Notes under the pieces: generated by a model
Databases searched by the model: none
What the model saw: the letters and a program-made list of their open reading frames with translations, nothing else
What the model was told of the DNA's origin: nothing
From: Aldehydirespirator sp965261105
Lineage (GTDB): Bacteria; Actinomycetota; Acidimicrobiia; Acidimicrobiales; Aldehydirespiratoraceae
Assembly: GCA_965261105.1 (NCBI GenBank)
Contig: CBDHCM010000006.1
Location: 3,224,001-3,288,000, forward strand
Reading direction: 5' to 3'
Length of the DNA: 64,000 bases
Made by a program: the position numbers and the translations under genes
In this document: positions 9,411 to 17,706 of the stretch, piece after piece
Layout: every line of letters begins with the position of its first letter
How positions within the stretch are numbered: the first letter of the stretch is position 1

Positions 9411-12391
9411 CCAAACTACCGAAGAATCCGCCCGAGATGCCTGACTTCGGAGATTTCTACAAGGCAGTGAACGACCGCTCGCCCTTCCCGTGGCAGGCTC
9501 GGCTCGCACGCCAGATCAGCCACGACAACTCGTGGCCAGAAGAGATCGGAGTACCAACCGGCCTAGGAAAGACAGCCTGCCTCGACATCGCTGTCTGGTG
9601 GCTGGCGTCGCAAGCACACCTGCACCCCCTAGCCCGCTCCGCCCCGACTCGGATCTGGTGGGTCGTCAACCGGCGCCTGCTAGTCGACGAAGCGAGCAGA
9701 CACGCGCAGAAGCTCAGCGAGATGCTCTGTGATGCAGGACGTGCTGAGCGACCGTCTCGGGATCAAGAGGTTCTCAAACAGGTGGGAGCGCGTCTGTCCA
9801 GCCTGGCCGGGCGACAGAACAGCGAGCGACCGCATGGCCACGGCTCGGAAGTCCACGGCCCGCTCGCCGGCAGCTATGCCAGTCTGCCGACTGCTGAGCC
9901 GCTACACGTGATCCCGATGCGTGGCGGACTTACGCTTCGTCGGCCCCCCAACTCCGCTCAGCCGTCTGTGATCGTGTCGACAATCCCGATGTACGGCTCC
10001 AGGCTGTTGTTCCGAGGGTTCGGCTCCTCTCGCTCGATGCGTCCGATCGACGCTGCCCTGGCCGGAACCGACAGCCTGGTACTCGTCGATGAGGCCCATC
10101 TGGCCCGGCACCTCCGAGACCTCGTCCCGAAGCTCCAACAGTGCGTCCCAGAATCGGCGGAGAGGGTGCTGCCGGCCCGACGAAGCGGCCCACAGGTCGT
10201 GTCCTTGACCGCCACGGGCGACGCATCGCCGAACAGCCGGTTCGACCTCGACGATGATGACCGCGCGAACGAGGTCATCCGCCAAAGGCTCCACGCGGCC
10301 AAGCCGGTGGAGGTTGACGCGGAACCCAGGGGCGACTCGGCCAAGGCCCTCCGAGACGCCGCCGTGCGCCTGTTGAAGGACGCCGCTTCGCCCGCGGCGT
10401 GCGTGATCTTCTGCAACACCCCCGCAGCAGCGCGCGACGTCTACGGCCTGATGAAGTCACACAAGCTGGGAGCAGCGGCCGACGTCATGCTCGTGACAGG
10501 CCGCACGAGACAACACGAAGCGGACGTCCTGAGGAAGCGACTACTTGACCCGGCGACCGGGGCGCCAGCGGGCCGCACCGACAACGGCGGGGCTCCTTCC
10601 CGCAAGCGACATCTGATCGTGATCGCGACGCAGACCCTCGAAGTGGGCGCCGACCTCGACTTCGAGTACTTGGTGACCGAGCAGTGTGGCGTGCGGGCAC
10701 TCACCCAAAGGCTCGGTCGCCTCAACCGGCTCGGACGCCACGACCACGCACAAGCTGTGTACGTCCACCGGCCGCCCAAGAGAACCCGATCTGCTCGCGA
10801 CAACCCCGCCGACGGAGCACGCGACGGTTGGCCCGTCTACGGCAGCGAGCCGAGTGTCGTGTTGGAGCGATTGGGGAACCGTGGATTCGAAGAGCACGTC
10901 GGCCTGAGTCCAGGAGTGATCGCTGATCGACTCGGACGTCCGGCGGAGGATTCGGGGCGAGCACCCGAAGTGCTGCCGGGCCTGCTCTGGGAATGGGTCA
11001 AGACCACCACTCCGCCGCATGGCGAAGCGGCTGTCGAGCCGTACTTCTCCGGCATTGCCGATCCGAAGCGGGCGGTGTCGGTGGTATGGCGCGCATGCGT
11101 GCCGAGTCTCGACGAGCCGGAGCGGGACGCCGTCCCAGACGAGTCGGACGAGCACGAGGCAGCCGATGGCCGACACCGCCTCTGGCCGCGCGTGACGAAC
11201 GACGAGACCCTCGAAGTCCCGGTGCACGAACTGCAGCGGGTGCTGCGCGAGCGCGGTGCCGAGGCAGTCGTTCGCAGATCGGAAGATCGGAGCTTCGTCG
11301 AAGCAGCGCAGAACAGCGATCTGCGGGCAGGCGACCTCGTGGTACTACCCATTGACGGCGGCCTATACGACGAATTCGGATGGGCACCAGACGAGAAGCG
11401 GGGCGTCAGCGATCTTTCGATCCCGCGTTCCGGCCTGCCATTGGACCAGCTAGCGCTCGAACGCCTGTGCAGAAGCGAGACCGACAGACTCGAACCCATT
11501 CGCAACGCCCTTCGACAAGTGCTTCCCGACGCTGAAGAGGAGGTGGACGAAGCCATCGCCCGCGAGGCCGCTGAGGTTCTGATCTCGCTGTTGCGTGACT
11601 GCGACATGGCCGACCTCGAGCCGGACGATCGGGACGCCTTCCTCGATGCCCTCGATCCATCGCCGGTATTCGCACCCAACGAGGTTCCGCGACTCGAATT
11701 GCGCACGAGCGCGCTTTCGTTTCGCCTGGACGAGTCCGACGAGGGGTGCCTGTGCGAGTCTCTTCCGCCCCATGCGAGGGAACTCGTGGCCCACGGCCGG
11801 GCAGTCGGCGAGCGTGCCAGGAGCATCGCAACTGCTCTAGGACTACCGCCGCATATGGTCGAGGTGGTCGAGCAGGCTGGCGAGTTCCATGACGTCGGCA
11901 AGGCCGACGAGAGGTTCCAGCGCTGGCTCAACCGCGGCATGCCAGTCCATGAGTCAGACTATGTGCCGCTCGCCAAGTCGGACATGACGGCATCGCGTTG
12001 GGCAACCGCACGCAAGGCCGCCGGGTGGCCATTCGGAGGGCGGCACGAAGAACTGTCGGCTCGCTTGGTCGGAGCCTGGCTCGCAGATGGGGGCCACGGC
12101 CTCGAACCTTGCAGGCAAGAGCTACTCATCCACCTAGTCGTCAGTCACCACGGCAAGGGCAGACCGCTCGTCGTGCCGGTAGCAGACGGATCGGCCGGAC
12201 GCGTCGACTGGAAATTCTCCGACGGCTCCGAAAAGCGTGTATCAGCCGATCTCTCGACGACCGACTGGGGGCAGCCGGCCCGCTTCCAGCGTCTCAATGA
12301 GCAATTCGGGCCCTGGGGCGTGGCACTGCTCGAAACGATCGTGCGCCAGGCCGACCACGAAGTGTCAGCCTCAAGAAACGAGGTTCAGTGA
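9407..12391 (+). CDS. cas3: Cas3 helicase-nuclease, type I-G with C-terminal HD domain
   Basis: A 994-residue protein. The SF2 helicase comes first: Walker A VPTGLGKT near residue 50, the DEAH box in LVLVDEAHLARHL near 225, VVSLTATGD (motif III), and motif VI in ALTQRLGRLNRLGRH near 440. The HD nuclease is at the C-terminus (EFHDVGKADERFQRWL near 830, LVVSHHGKGRP near 910). This helicase-then-HD order distinguishes type I-G Cas3 (GSU0051-like) from the usual HD-first Cas3. It is recruited by the crRNA complex to unwind and degrade target DNA. It overlaps csb2 by 4 bp and the following gene by 1 bp. Confidence 0.94.
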   Translation: MTKLPKNPPEMPDFGDFYKAVNDRSPFPWQARLARQISHDNSWPEEIGVPTGLGKTACLDIAVWWLASQAHLHPLARSAPTRIWWVVNRRLLVDEASRHAQKLSEMLCDAGRAERPSRDQEVLKQVGARLSSLAGRQNSERPHGHGSEVHGPLAGSYASLPTAEPLHVIPMRGGLTLRRPPNSAQPSVIVSTIPMYGSRLLFRGFGSSRSMRPIDAALAGTDSLVLVDEAHLARHLRDLVPKLQQCVPESAERVLPARRSGPQVVSLTATGDASPNSRFDLDDDDRANEVIRQRLHAAKPVEVDAEPRGDSAKALRDAAVRLLKDAASPAACVIFCNTPAAARDVYGLMKSHKLGAAADVMLVTGRTRQHEADVLRKRLLDPATGAPAGRTDNGGAPSRKRHLIVIATQTLEVGADLDFEYLVTEQCGVRALTQRLGRLNRLGRHDHAQAVYVHRPPKRTRSARDNPADGARDGWPVYGSEPSVVLERLGNRGFEEHVGLSPGVIADRLGRPAEDSGRAPEVLPGLLWEWVKTTTPPHGEAAVEPYFSGIADPKRAVSVVWRACVPSLDEPERDAVPDESDEHEAADGRHRLWPRVTNDETLEVPVHELQRVLRERGAEAVVRRSEDRSFVEAAQNSDLRAGDLVVLPIDGGLYDEFGWAPDEKRGVSDLSIPRSGLPLDQLALERLCRSETDRLEPIRNALRQVLPDAEEEVDEAIAREAAEVLISLLRDCDMADLEPDDRDAFLDALDPSPVFAPNEVPRLELRTSALSFRLDESDEGCLCESLPPHARELVAHGRAVGERARSIATALGLPPHMVEVVEQAGEFHDVGKADERFQRWLNRGMPVHESDYVPLAKSDMTASRWATARKAAGWPFGGRHEELSARLVGAWLADGGHGLEPCRQELLIHLVVSHHGKGRPLVVPVADGSAGRVDWKFSDGSEKRVSADLSTTDWGQPARFQRLNEQFGPWGVALLETIVRQADHEVSASRNEVQ

Positions 12392-13356
12392 TGAACGAAG
12401 TCAACTGTCTAGGGCTGCCCGCAGACTGGTTGAACGCCTGGCTGGCGTCGGTCGGATTACTGGTGCTTGAACCGCGTCTGCGCCTGGGGTGGACGCCGGA
12501 CGCAAACCCGGCGGCCGTGCTCACCACCGACGGCGAGGCAGACCCGCTGACACTCGCGGCGGATGCTTGGCCGCAATTGGAGCGACTGGCGGCCATGCCC
12601 ATTGCAGAGCACGCGAGAGAGCGGCTCGACATGAACCGCACCGTCCCGCTCGAGGTGTTTCGCCAACGCGCTGAACTGGCGCGGGGCCATGTCGACGGGT
12701 GGACGCTGTCGTCAACCGTCACCGACCTGTGCGTCGACGTGGCCGCCGAGAGCACTGTCCGGCACGCTCCTCTCGACCCGAAGGGCCCCGGCACAATCAA
12801 ATGGCTCCACCACCGTCTATTGAAGTCGCACTCGCTAGTGGAGAATCCTTCGGAGGCGGTCATCGCGACCTTGAGGGGTCACGGCAAGCGCGTTGTCGAC
12901 AACGGCCTCGGATTCGACGCGACCAGGATCTCGGGGCTCGCAGACCATGCTGTCAAGTTGGTCGATCCAGTCATTGAGGTGCTCGCCTTCTTCGGCCTGC
13001 GCTTGCTGCCGATGAGGGGGGATGGCGTGGAGGTGGGAAGGTCAGGGACGAGGAACCGGTTCGCTACGCGGCAGCGGTGCTGGAGCCTTGACCCGAACCA
13101 GCCATCGCGCATCCAGCACATGACCTGGCCGGCATGGACACGTCCACTCGACTTGTCAGCCATTGATGCGCTCCTTGATGTGTGGGCTGATCTCAGCATT
13201 CGGAGCACGCGCTCAAGACGAACTCCTCGTGCGGCGCTGTCCCGGCTTGGGATCCACGCGGCATGGCAGACTCGGCCCTACCAGAAGCGTGGAAGCGGTG
13301 ACACCACCGTCGGGTTCACCTCTACTGCAGTGGCGCTGAATGCCGAGCGACGCTGA
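12391..13356 (+). CDS. Putative type I-G Cas8-like subunit (Csb3/GSU0052-type)
   Basis: A 321-residue protein between cas3 and cas4, the slot filled in I-G loci by either Csx17 or the smaller GSU0052/Csb3 protein. Its length fits the latter; Csx17 is about twice as long. Visible features are LPADWLNAWLASVGLLVL at the N-terminus, TIKWLHHRLLKSHSLV near 140 and VIEVLAFFGLRLLPMRGDG near 205; LNAWLAAxGxxxLxP N-termini are usual in this family. As Cas8 it would recognise the PAM and recruit Cas3. The call depends mostly on context and size. ATG 12391 shares one base with the cas3 stop; a GTG one codon upstream is possible. Confidence 0.68.
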   Translation: MNEVNCLGLPADWLNAWLASVGLLVLEPRLRLGWTPDANPAAVLTTDGEADPLTLAADAWPQLERLAAMPIAEHARERLDMNRTVPLEVFRQRAELARGHVDGWTLSSTVTDLCVDVAAESTVRHAPLDPKGPGTIKWLHHRLLKSHSLVENPSEAVIATLRGHGKRVVDNGLGFDATRISGLADHAVKLVDPVIEVLAFFGLRLLPMRGDGVEVGRSGTRNRFATRQRCWSLDPNQPSRIQHMTWPAWTRPLDLSAIDALLDVWADLSIRSTRSRRTPRAALSRLGIHAAWQTRPYQKRGSGDTTVGFTSTAVALNAERR

Positions 13357-13963
13357 GCCAGTCGTTCCGATCTCCGCGATCGAGCACTACGAGTACTGCG
13401 CGAGGCAGTGCGCGCTGATCCATGTGGACGGCGTCTGGAGCGACAATCAGCACACCGTCAGAGGCAAGCATGACCACCGCCGCGTGGACTCTGGCGCCCA
13501 TCGCCGCGAGCGCGGATCACTGGTGCTGCGATCCATCCCGCTCTGGTCCGAGGTGTACGGGCTCGCAGGCAGAGCAGACGCGGTAGAGGTCTCTGAGGGC
13601 GCCGTTCGGCCCGTCGAGTACAAGGCAGGCACGCGGCACGGACAGGCGGCCGACATGCAGGTGTGCGCCCAGGGTCTCTGCCTGGAGGAGATGCTCGGGC
13701 TCGACGTTCCATACGGATATGTGTGGTATGGCGCGACCCGTCGGCGCAACAAGGTCGCTTTCACCACGGAGTTGCGCCGCGACGTTCTCTCCGCCGTCGA
13801 CTCCATCCGCACTCAGATGACATCCGGCAGACTGCCGACAGCACCCAACGACACCCGATGCCCTCAGTGCCAACTTCTCCATCACTGCCTTCCCGAGGTC
13901 AGCGACGGCCGGGATCGCGTCACAGGGTTCCTGCGAGAAGAGATCTATCGGTGCGATACCTGA
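13340..13963 (+). CDS. cas4: Cas4 RecB-family exonuclease (stand-alone)
   Basis: A 207-residue protein with the four Fe-S cysteines expected of Cas4: YCARQC near residue 18 and CPQC...C at 172-181. Between them are the RecB nuclease motifs GRADAVE (near 76), VEYKAG (near 92) and QVCAQGLCLEE. Cas4 trims prespacers and selects PAM-adjacent ends. In many type I-G loci Cas4 is fused to Cas1; here the genes are separate, overlap by 13 bp and lie in different frames. It overlaps the cas8-like gene by 17 bp. Confidence 0.93.
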   Translation: MPSDAEPVVPISAIEHYEYCARQCALIHVDGVWSDNQHTVRGKHDHRRVDSGAHRRERGSLVLRSIPLWSEVYGLAGRADAVEVSEGAVRPVEYKAGTRHGQAADMQVCAQGLCLEEMLGLDVPYGYVWYGATRRRNKVAFTTELRRDVLSAVDSIRTQMTSGRLPTAPNDTRCPQCQLLHHCLPEVSDGRDRVTGFLREEIYRCDT

Positions 13964-14967
13964 ACACCGTCTATGTTCGCGACCACCAGGCACGGGTCGG
14001 GCACAGGCGGGGTTCGCTCGTCGTAAAGCAGGAGGCAGGCACCACGCGGGTGCCGCTCGCCGGGATCGATGCCCTCGTTCTGCTGGGCTCGGGCCAAGTC
14101 AGCTCCGACGCACTCGCCGCCTGCGTCAAGCGGGGCGTGCGAGTGGCGTCACTTCGCCGAAGCGGTGCTGTGCGCTTCGTCGTCGGCGGAGCCATGTCCG
14201 GCAATGTGCACCTGCGAATGGCGCAGCACGCAGCAGTGCTCAGCGAGAACCACTCGCTCAACATCGCCCGAGCCATCGTGGCCGCGAAGCTCCAGAGCAG
14301 CCGCAGAATGCTGCTCCGTTGGTCGCGCGACGCACACGACGCGAGCCTTCGGAAACGGCTGCAGCGGCGGGCCGAGATGATCGCCGAGCGAATCGCCCGA
14401 GTGCCCGGCACCGGCTCAGGCGATCATCTGCGCGGCCTGGAGGGCGACGGGGCGAGAATCTACTTCCGGGGTCTCGGGCAGCATCTCGAGGAAACCGGAA
14501 TCGGGTTCAGTGCCCGCACCCGCAGACCGCCCCGCGATCCGGTCAACGCCCTGATGAGCTTCGGCTACGGCCTGCTCGTGACCGAGTTCGTCGGCTCGAT
14601 CAACGCCGTGGGGCTTGACCACCAGCTCGGGTTCCTGCACCGTCCCCGGGCCGGACGACCATCTCTGGCCCTGGACTTGGCCGAAGAGCTGCGGCCGGAG
14701 ACCGACCGCTTCGTCGTGGCACTCCTGAAGCGCCGCCAACTCGCCACTGGCCACTTTGTGCGGACGCCCGGCGGGGCTGTGTACCTCGGAGACGAAGGCC
14801 GAGACACGGTTCTCAAGGCATGGGAGGCCCACAAGGCGACACTGATCCCGCACAAGATCCTCTGCCGGCCCGTGGAGCGATGGGCACTGCCAACCGTCCA
14901 AGCGACGCTGCTAGCCCGCCACCTACGAGGTGACTTGTCCCTCTATCCGCCCTTCGTCCTCCCATAG
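13951..14967 (+). CDS. cas1: Cas1 integrase
   Basis: A 338-residue Cas1. The GTG at 13951 (VRYLNTVYVRDHQARV) lies inside the end of cas4 and gives the typical beta-rich N-terminus; a longer in-frame start at 13663 is within cas4 and implausible. Metal-binding residues sit in LEGDGARIYFRGL (Glu), HQLGFLHRPRAGRPSLALDLAEELR (His and acidic residue). Cas1 with Cas2 inserts new spacers at the leader end. The reading frame differs from cas4, so a Cas4-Cas1 fusion could arise only by frameshifting. Confidence 0.95.
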   Translation: MRYLNTVYVRDHQARVGHRRGSLVVKQEAGTTRVPLAGIDALVLLGSGQVSSDALAACVKRGVRVASLRRSGAVRFVVGGAMSGNVHLRMAQHAAVLSENHSLNIARAIVAAKLQSSRRMLLRWSRDAHDASLRKRLQRRAEMIAERIARVPGTGSGDHLRGLEGDGARIYFRGLGQHLEETGIGFSARTRRPPRDPVNALMSFGYGLLVTEFVGSINAVGLDHQLGFLHRPRAGRPSLALDLAEELRPETDRFVVALLKRRQLATGHFVRTPGGAVYLGDEGRDTVLKAWEAHKATLIPHKILCRPVERWALPTVQATLLARHLRGDLSLYPPFVLP

Positions 14968-14980
14968 GCCTGGCGACCCG

Positions 14981-15271
14981 ATGGACCTGCTCGTAACCTA
15001 CGACATTGGCGACACACAGGGAGCAGGCGCCAAGCGACTCCGGGCGGTGCACGACCTTTGCTGCGAGTACGGCCATCGAGTCCAATTGTCCGTCTTCGAG
15101 TGCCGGCTCACACCCGCAAGGTACGCAGCCCTGCGATATGGGCTTGAGGGCATCATCGACGCCCAGCAGGACTGCGTCCACATCTACCGAATCGCCAAGC
15201 CGCTACCCGAGGCCAAGACAGTGATCGGCACCCCAAGCAAGAGGGAGGTTCACGACGTATGGCTGCTCTAG
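14981..15271 (+). CDS. cas2: Cas2 spacer-acquisition protein
   Basis: A 96-residue Cas2: MDLLVTYDIGDTQGAGAKRLRAVHDLCCEYGHRVQLSVFEC is the ferredoxin-like N-terminus with the conserved early aspartate, followed by a compact C-terminus ending TPSKREVHDVWLL. It bridges two Cas1 dimers. ATG 14981 is preferred to an earlier in-frame start because homologues begin at M(D)xLVxYD. It is the last gene of the cas operon, 13 bp after cas1. Confidence 0.95.
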   Translation: MDLLVTYDIGDTQGAGAKRLRAVHDLCCEYGHRVQLSVFECRLTPARYAALRYGLEGIIDAQQDCVHIYRIAKPLPEAKTVIGTPSKREVHDVWLL

Positions 15272-15384
15272 GAACCAACGGGCGGATCAAGCTGCGCTGA
15301 GCAAGTCGACAACACCTTGGGACACATGAGACACACCGGGTAGTGGACTGCGGGCAATACGGTTAGCGGCAGGCGGGCGCCCGG

Positions 15385-15395
15385 CTTCATTGAGC
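15385..15395 (+). repeat. CRISPR-repeat-like half-site downstream of cas2
   Basis: CTTCATTGAGC equals the 11 bases at the 3' (crRNA handle) end of the repeat except the final G. It is preceded by a GCCCGG tract resembling the repeat stem arm and followed by an AT-rich stretch that contains the start of the next small ORF. It could be a chance match or a pseudo-repeat of a CreA/scaRNA-like guide. Confidence 0.35.
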
Positions 15396-15408
15396 ATGGT
15401 AAGTAGCT

Positions 15409-15657
15409 ATGATATGTCGTATGATTATGTTGTCCTTCCGGGCGCTCGCTCTAACTCGTCCCGCTGCCAACCAACCAGCAGCAGCCAAGCCACTCACCAA
15501 GGCTGAGGAAGTTGTCTGGAGCGACCCAGAGCTTCTAGCTCGAATTGAGGCGGTCTTGGACGACCCATCGCTTGCGGTCGCTCTCGACGAAACTGCATTG
15601 AACCCCAGCACGGCCACGGACAGTACCGACACGCCGTCCGGGCGCCCGGAGCCGTAG
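15409..15657 (+). CDS. Small hypothetical protein, antitoxin-like composition
   Basis: An 82-residue frame downstream of cas2. The middle (AEEVVWSDPELLARIEAVLDDPSLAVALDET) reads like the C-terminal tail of small type II antitoxins, but there is no adjacent toxin on this strand and no clear DNA-binding part. It starts in AT-rich DNA; ATG 15409 or 15421 are both possible, with no strong ribosome-binding site. The gene may be a remnant. The 180 bp after it hold nothing I recognise. Confidence 0.4.
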   Translation: MICRMIMLSFRALALTRPAANQPAAAKPLTKAEEVVWSDPELLARIEAVLDDPSLAVALDETALNPSTATDSTDTPSGRPEP

Positions 15658-15839
15658 CCCGGGGCGGCGACTGGCTCCGACGGGCGCACCAGTCGTCGCC
15701 ATGCTGGCCGAACTGCTGGTGCCGCCGGCCACGGCCCGCCGAACATCTCGGGCCGTCATCCCCCGCATTTGTTTTCTGCGAGATGTCTTGATTCGGCGGC
15801 CGGAGCCAGCGGTTGAAGCCGGAGGTCGCGCCGCTCGAA

Positions 15840-16223
15840 CTACCAGGGCCTGCGTATTTCGACTCGATCGCTGTCCACGTCGTCGGACGCGGTGAACAGC
15901 GGCAGGTTGAGATGCTCGGCCAGAACCAGCGCCGACCACGAATCGAGAGCGTCGACTGCTTCCAACCCGGCTCGGGCGAGCGTCTCTGCGACAATCGTGC
16001 GCACCGGGAACCACTCGTCCACCGTCGACAACGCAAGACCGACCTCAACTTGGATCGTGTCGGCGCGGCCCTCGTGACGAGCTGCGAGGAAGCGTCCGAT
16101 GGTCACGGCAGACCAGTCGAGGGCCAGGATCTCCGCATCCGACGGCGCAGCGCCTTTGAGAGAGCCCGACGCAACGAGCACCCCGCCGGCGTCGCAAACG
16201 ACGCTATGCAGTGTCGATGTCAC
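15840..16223 (-). CDS. PIN-domain-like toxin (VapC/FitB type), degenerate
   Basis: A 127-residue protein translated from a GTG at 16223 that overlaps the upstream antitoxin gene by 20 bp. VVCDAGGVLVA gives the first PIN acidic residue, ALDSWSALVLAEHLNLPLFTASDD supplies the third and fourth. The usual central Glu position appears as Asp (ILALDW), so activity is uncertain. PIN toxins are Mg-dependent RNases, commonly acting on tRNA or rRNA. Context (second gene after a FitA-like antitoxin with a palindromic operator) strongly supports a toxin role. Confidence 0.75.
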   Translation of the reverse strand: MTSTLHSVVCDAGGVLVASGSLKGAAPSDAEILALDWSAVTIGRFLAARHEGRADTIQVEVGLALSTVDEWFPVRTIVAETLARAGLEAVDALDSWSALVLAEHLNLPLFTASDDVDSDRVEIRRPW

Positions 16224-16422
16224 GCAAGCGTCGCCGGATCGCCTCGAAGTCGGCCCGGCTCATGGGCTCGCTGCTGCGAGCGAACTCAGCCGGTGAGCGG
16301 CGCGACGCGATGCGGGTCAATTGGTCGCGCAAATACTGCTGCACCGACAGTCCGGCGGCTGCGGCCTGTTCCCGCAGCCGCTTCCCCACCTCGTCGTCGA
16401 GACCCTTCACGTTCAAGTCCAT
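16204..16422 (-). CDS. FitA/VapB-type ribbon-helix-helix antitoxin
   Basis: A 72-residue protein: MDLNVKGLDDEVGKRLREQAAAAGLSVQQYLRDQLTRIA is a ribbon-helix-helix DNA-binding fold of the FitA kind (a short beta strand followed by two helices). The C-terminal tail (FARSSEPMSRADFEAIRRRLRDIDTA) should wrap the PIN toxin. ATG 16422 is chosen because it immediately follows the operator and a TATAAT box 7 nt upstream, implying a leaderless or near-leaderless transcript; no Shine-Dalgarno is present. It probably represses its own promoter. Confidence 0.85.
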   Translation of the reverse strand: MDLNVKGLDDEVGKRLREQAAAAGLSVQQYLRDQLTRIASRRSPAEFARSSEPMSRADFEAIRRRLRDIDTA

Positions 16423-16430
16423 GGCCACGA

Positions 16431-16449
16431 TTATACCAATCTGGTATAA
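16431..16449 (-). promoter_or_regulatory. Palindromic operator and -10 box of the FitAB/VapBC-like pair
   Basis: TTATACCA-ATC-TGGTATAA is a perfect 8-bp inverted repeat. Its right arm, read on the minus strand, contains TATAAT, 7 nt before the antitoxin ATG. Repressor binding would cover the -10 element, the usual autoregulation of such pairs. Confidence 0.75.
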
Positions 16450-16461
16450 CATCCGCCGTCC

Positions 16462-16566
16462 CTCCATCACCAGCGGTTGCCGCCACCCTTGTGGGTCGTG
16501 GGCGAGCGACGTGAGCAGCCGCATCTGGTTCGCTCCATCACCAGCGGTTGCCGCCACCCTTGTGGG
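16462..16566. repeat. 34-bp direct repeat pair separated by 37 bp
   Basis: Two identical 34-bp copies (16462-16495 and 16533-16566), beginning CTCCATCACCAGCGG and ending CCACCCTTGTGGG, flank a unique 37-bp segment. CCAC/GTGG can pair within each copy. Size and spacing are CRISPR-like, but with only two copies and no cas genes of another type it may be a simple duplication. Confidence 0.55.
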
Positions 16567-16637
16567 AGCGGGCCCTGGGACCGAGTCCTGTGCTTCCCCG
16601 CACCGCCGGCGTGGTGCTGGAGCCGCCGCCAAACGCT

Positions 16638-17642
16638 CTAGGCCGGCGCGGGAGAGTCCAGCCGGTCGCCGTTGGCGAGGTCGTGGTCGGTCAGGTACCC
16701 ACGGACCCTCATCGCCCAACGGCGGACGTCGGCGGCGTCCTGGTGGCTGCCGATACGGCGCTCGACGGCGTCAGCGGCGTACGCGGCCACTGCGCAGGCG
16801 ATCAAACCGACGGCCCGGGCGAAGGCCCCGGTGGCGATCTCCTGGGCGGTCTTGCCCTCGGTCGGGCTGCCATAGGCGCCGCGGGTGCGCCACATCGTCA
16901 CATAGTCGGGCGACTTGACCAGATCCGGCGCGTCGGCCAGGAGCTCGCTGAGAGCCACAGCGTCATCGTCGTCCAGCTTGCCGATGATCGTCTGCACGTC
17001 GTGCTGCCACAGCGTCCTGGCGTCCACGGCCGACAGCACCCCCACCGCCTTGGCCGCGTTCTCCACAACCATGTCGGCCGCCTCGCACAGCATCACCAGC
17101 CGCCCGCCCTGCACGAGCAGGTGGTCGCCGGGATCGTCATCGTCGGCGAGCTCGCGCTCGCGCGGGCTCGGTGCGCAGCTCGCATCGATCTTGGTGAGGT
17201 TCAACAGCACGCCCCGCAACCGCTCCAGCGCCAGCTCGTCATTCGACGTCGGCAGCACCTGGTCCTTGCCCCAATCCACCTCAACCCCTGAATTGGGACT
17301 ACATGCTAATAGCATAAGATCATATGTTATAGCTGATACGAACGAAGCCGTCACCTGCTCGCGCTGGATCCGCCACTCAACCCGGTCGGTGACTAGCACC
17401 TCCACCCGGTGACCGCATGCCGACCGGGCCGCCTCCTGCAGCTCGCCCTTGACCCGCAGCCGCCGCCGGTACTCCAAGTCGTCGAGCACCGCCACCAAGT
17501 CGATGTCGCTGCCCGGCTCCGACTCGCCCCGGGCCACCGATCCGTACAGCCACACCTCGCCGACTCCGACATCCACCAGGGCCTGGGCAGCCCGGCGAGC
17601 ATCTTCAAGGGTCGGGGCGGCCCTGCGAGTCACCAACGCCAC
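16638..17642 (-). CDS. MNT-type nucleotidyltransferase fused to a HEPN-like domain
   Basis: A 334-residue protein. Residues about 25-90 form a minimal nucleotidyltransferase (GSVARGESEPGSDIDLVAV, the GSxARGxxxxxSDxD signature). The remaining ~200 residues are helical and resemble HEPN proteins that accompany such enzymes. In HEPN-MNT toxin-antitoxin systems the two domains are separate genes and the MNT enzyme AMPylates the HEPN RNase; here they form one chain. I do not see a clear RX4-6H RNase motif. The codons near residues 100-115 (17289-17340) are strikingly AT-rich compared with both sides, marking the domain junction. Confidence 0.78.
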   Translation of the reverse strand: MALVTRRAAPTLEDARRAAQALVDVGVGEVWLYGSVARGESEPGSDIDLVAVLDDLEYRRRLRVKGELQEAARSACGHRVEVLVTDRVEWRIQREQVTASFVSAITYDLMLLACSPNSGVEVDWGKDQVLPTSNDELALERLRGVLLNLTKIDASCAPSPRERELADDDDPGDHLLVQGGRLVMLCEAADMVVENAAKAVGVLSAVDARTLWQHDVQTIIGKLDDDDAVALSELLADAPDLVKSPDYVTMWRTRGAYGSPTEGKTAQEIATGAFARAVGLIACAVAAYAADAVERRIGSHQDAADVRRWAMRVRGYLTDHDLANGDRLDSPAPA

Positions 17643-17706
17643 ATTCCAACCCTATCCACTGCCCGCCGGCGGCCCCGCGTGTGCGCTGACGCCAACTGCC
17701 AGGTCC

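Noticed and set aside
16462..16566. Calling the 34-bp repeat pair a CRISPR array
   Set aside because: Only two copies and no matching cas genes; reported as a repeat instead.
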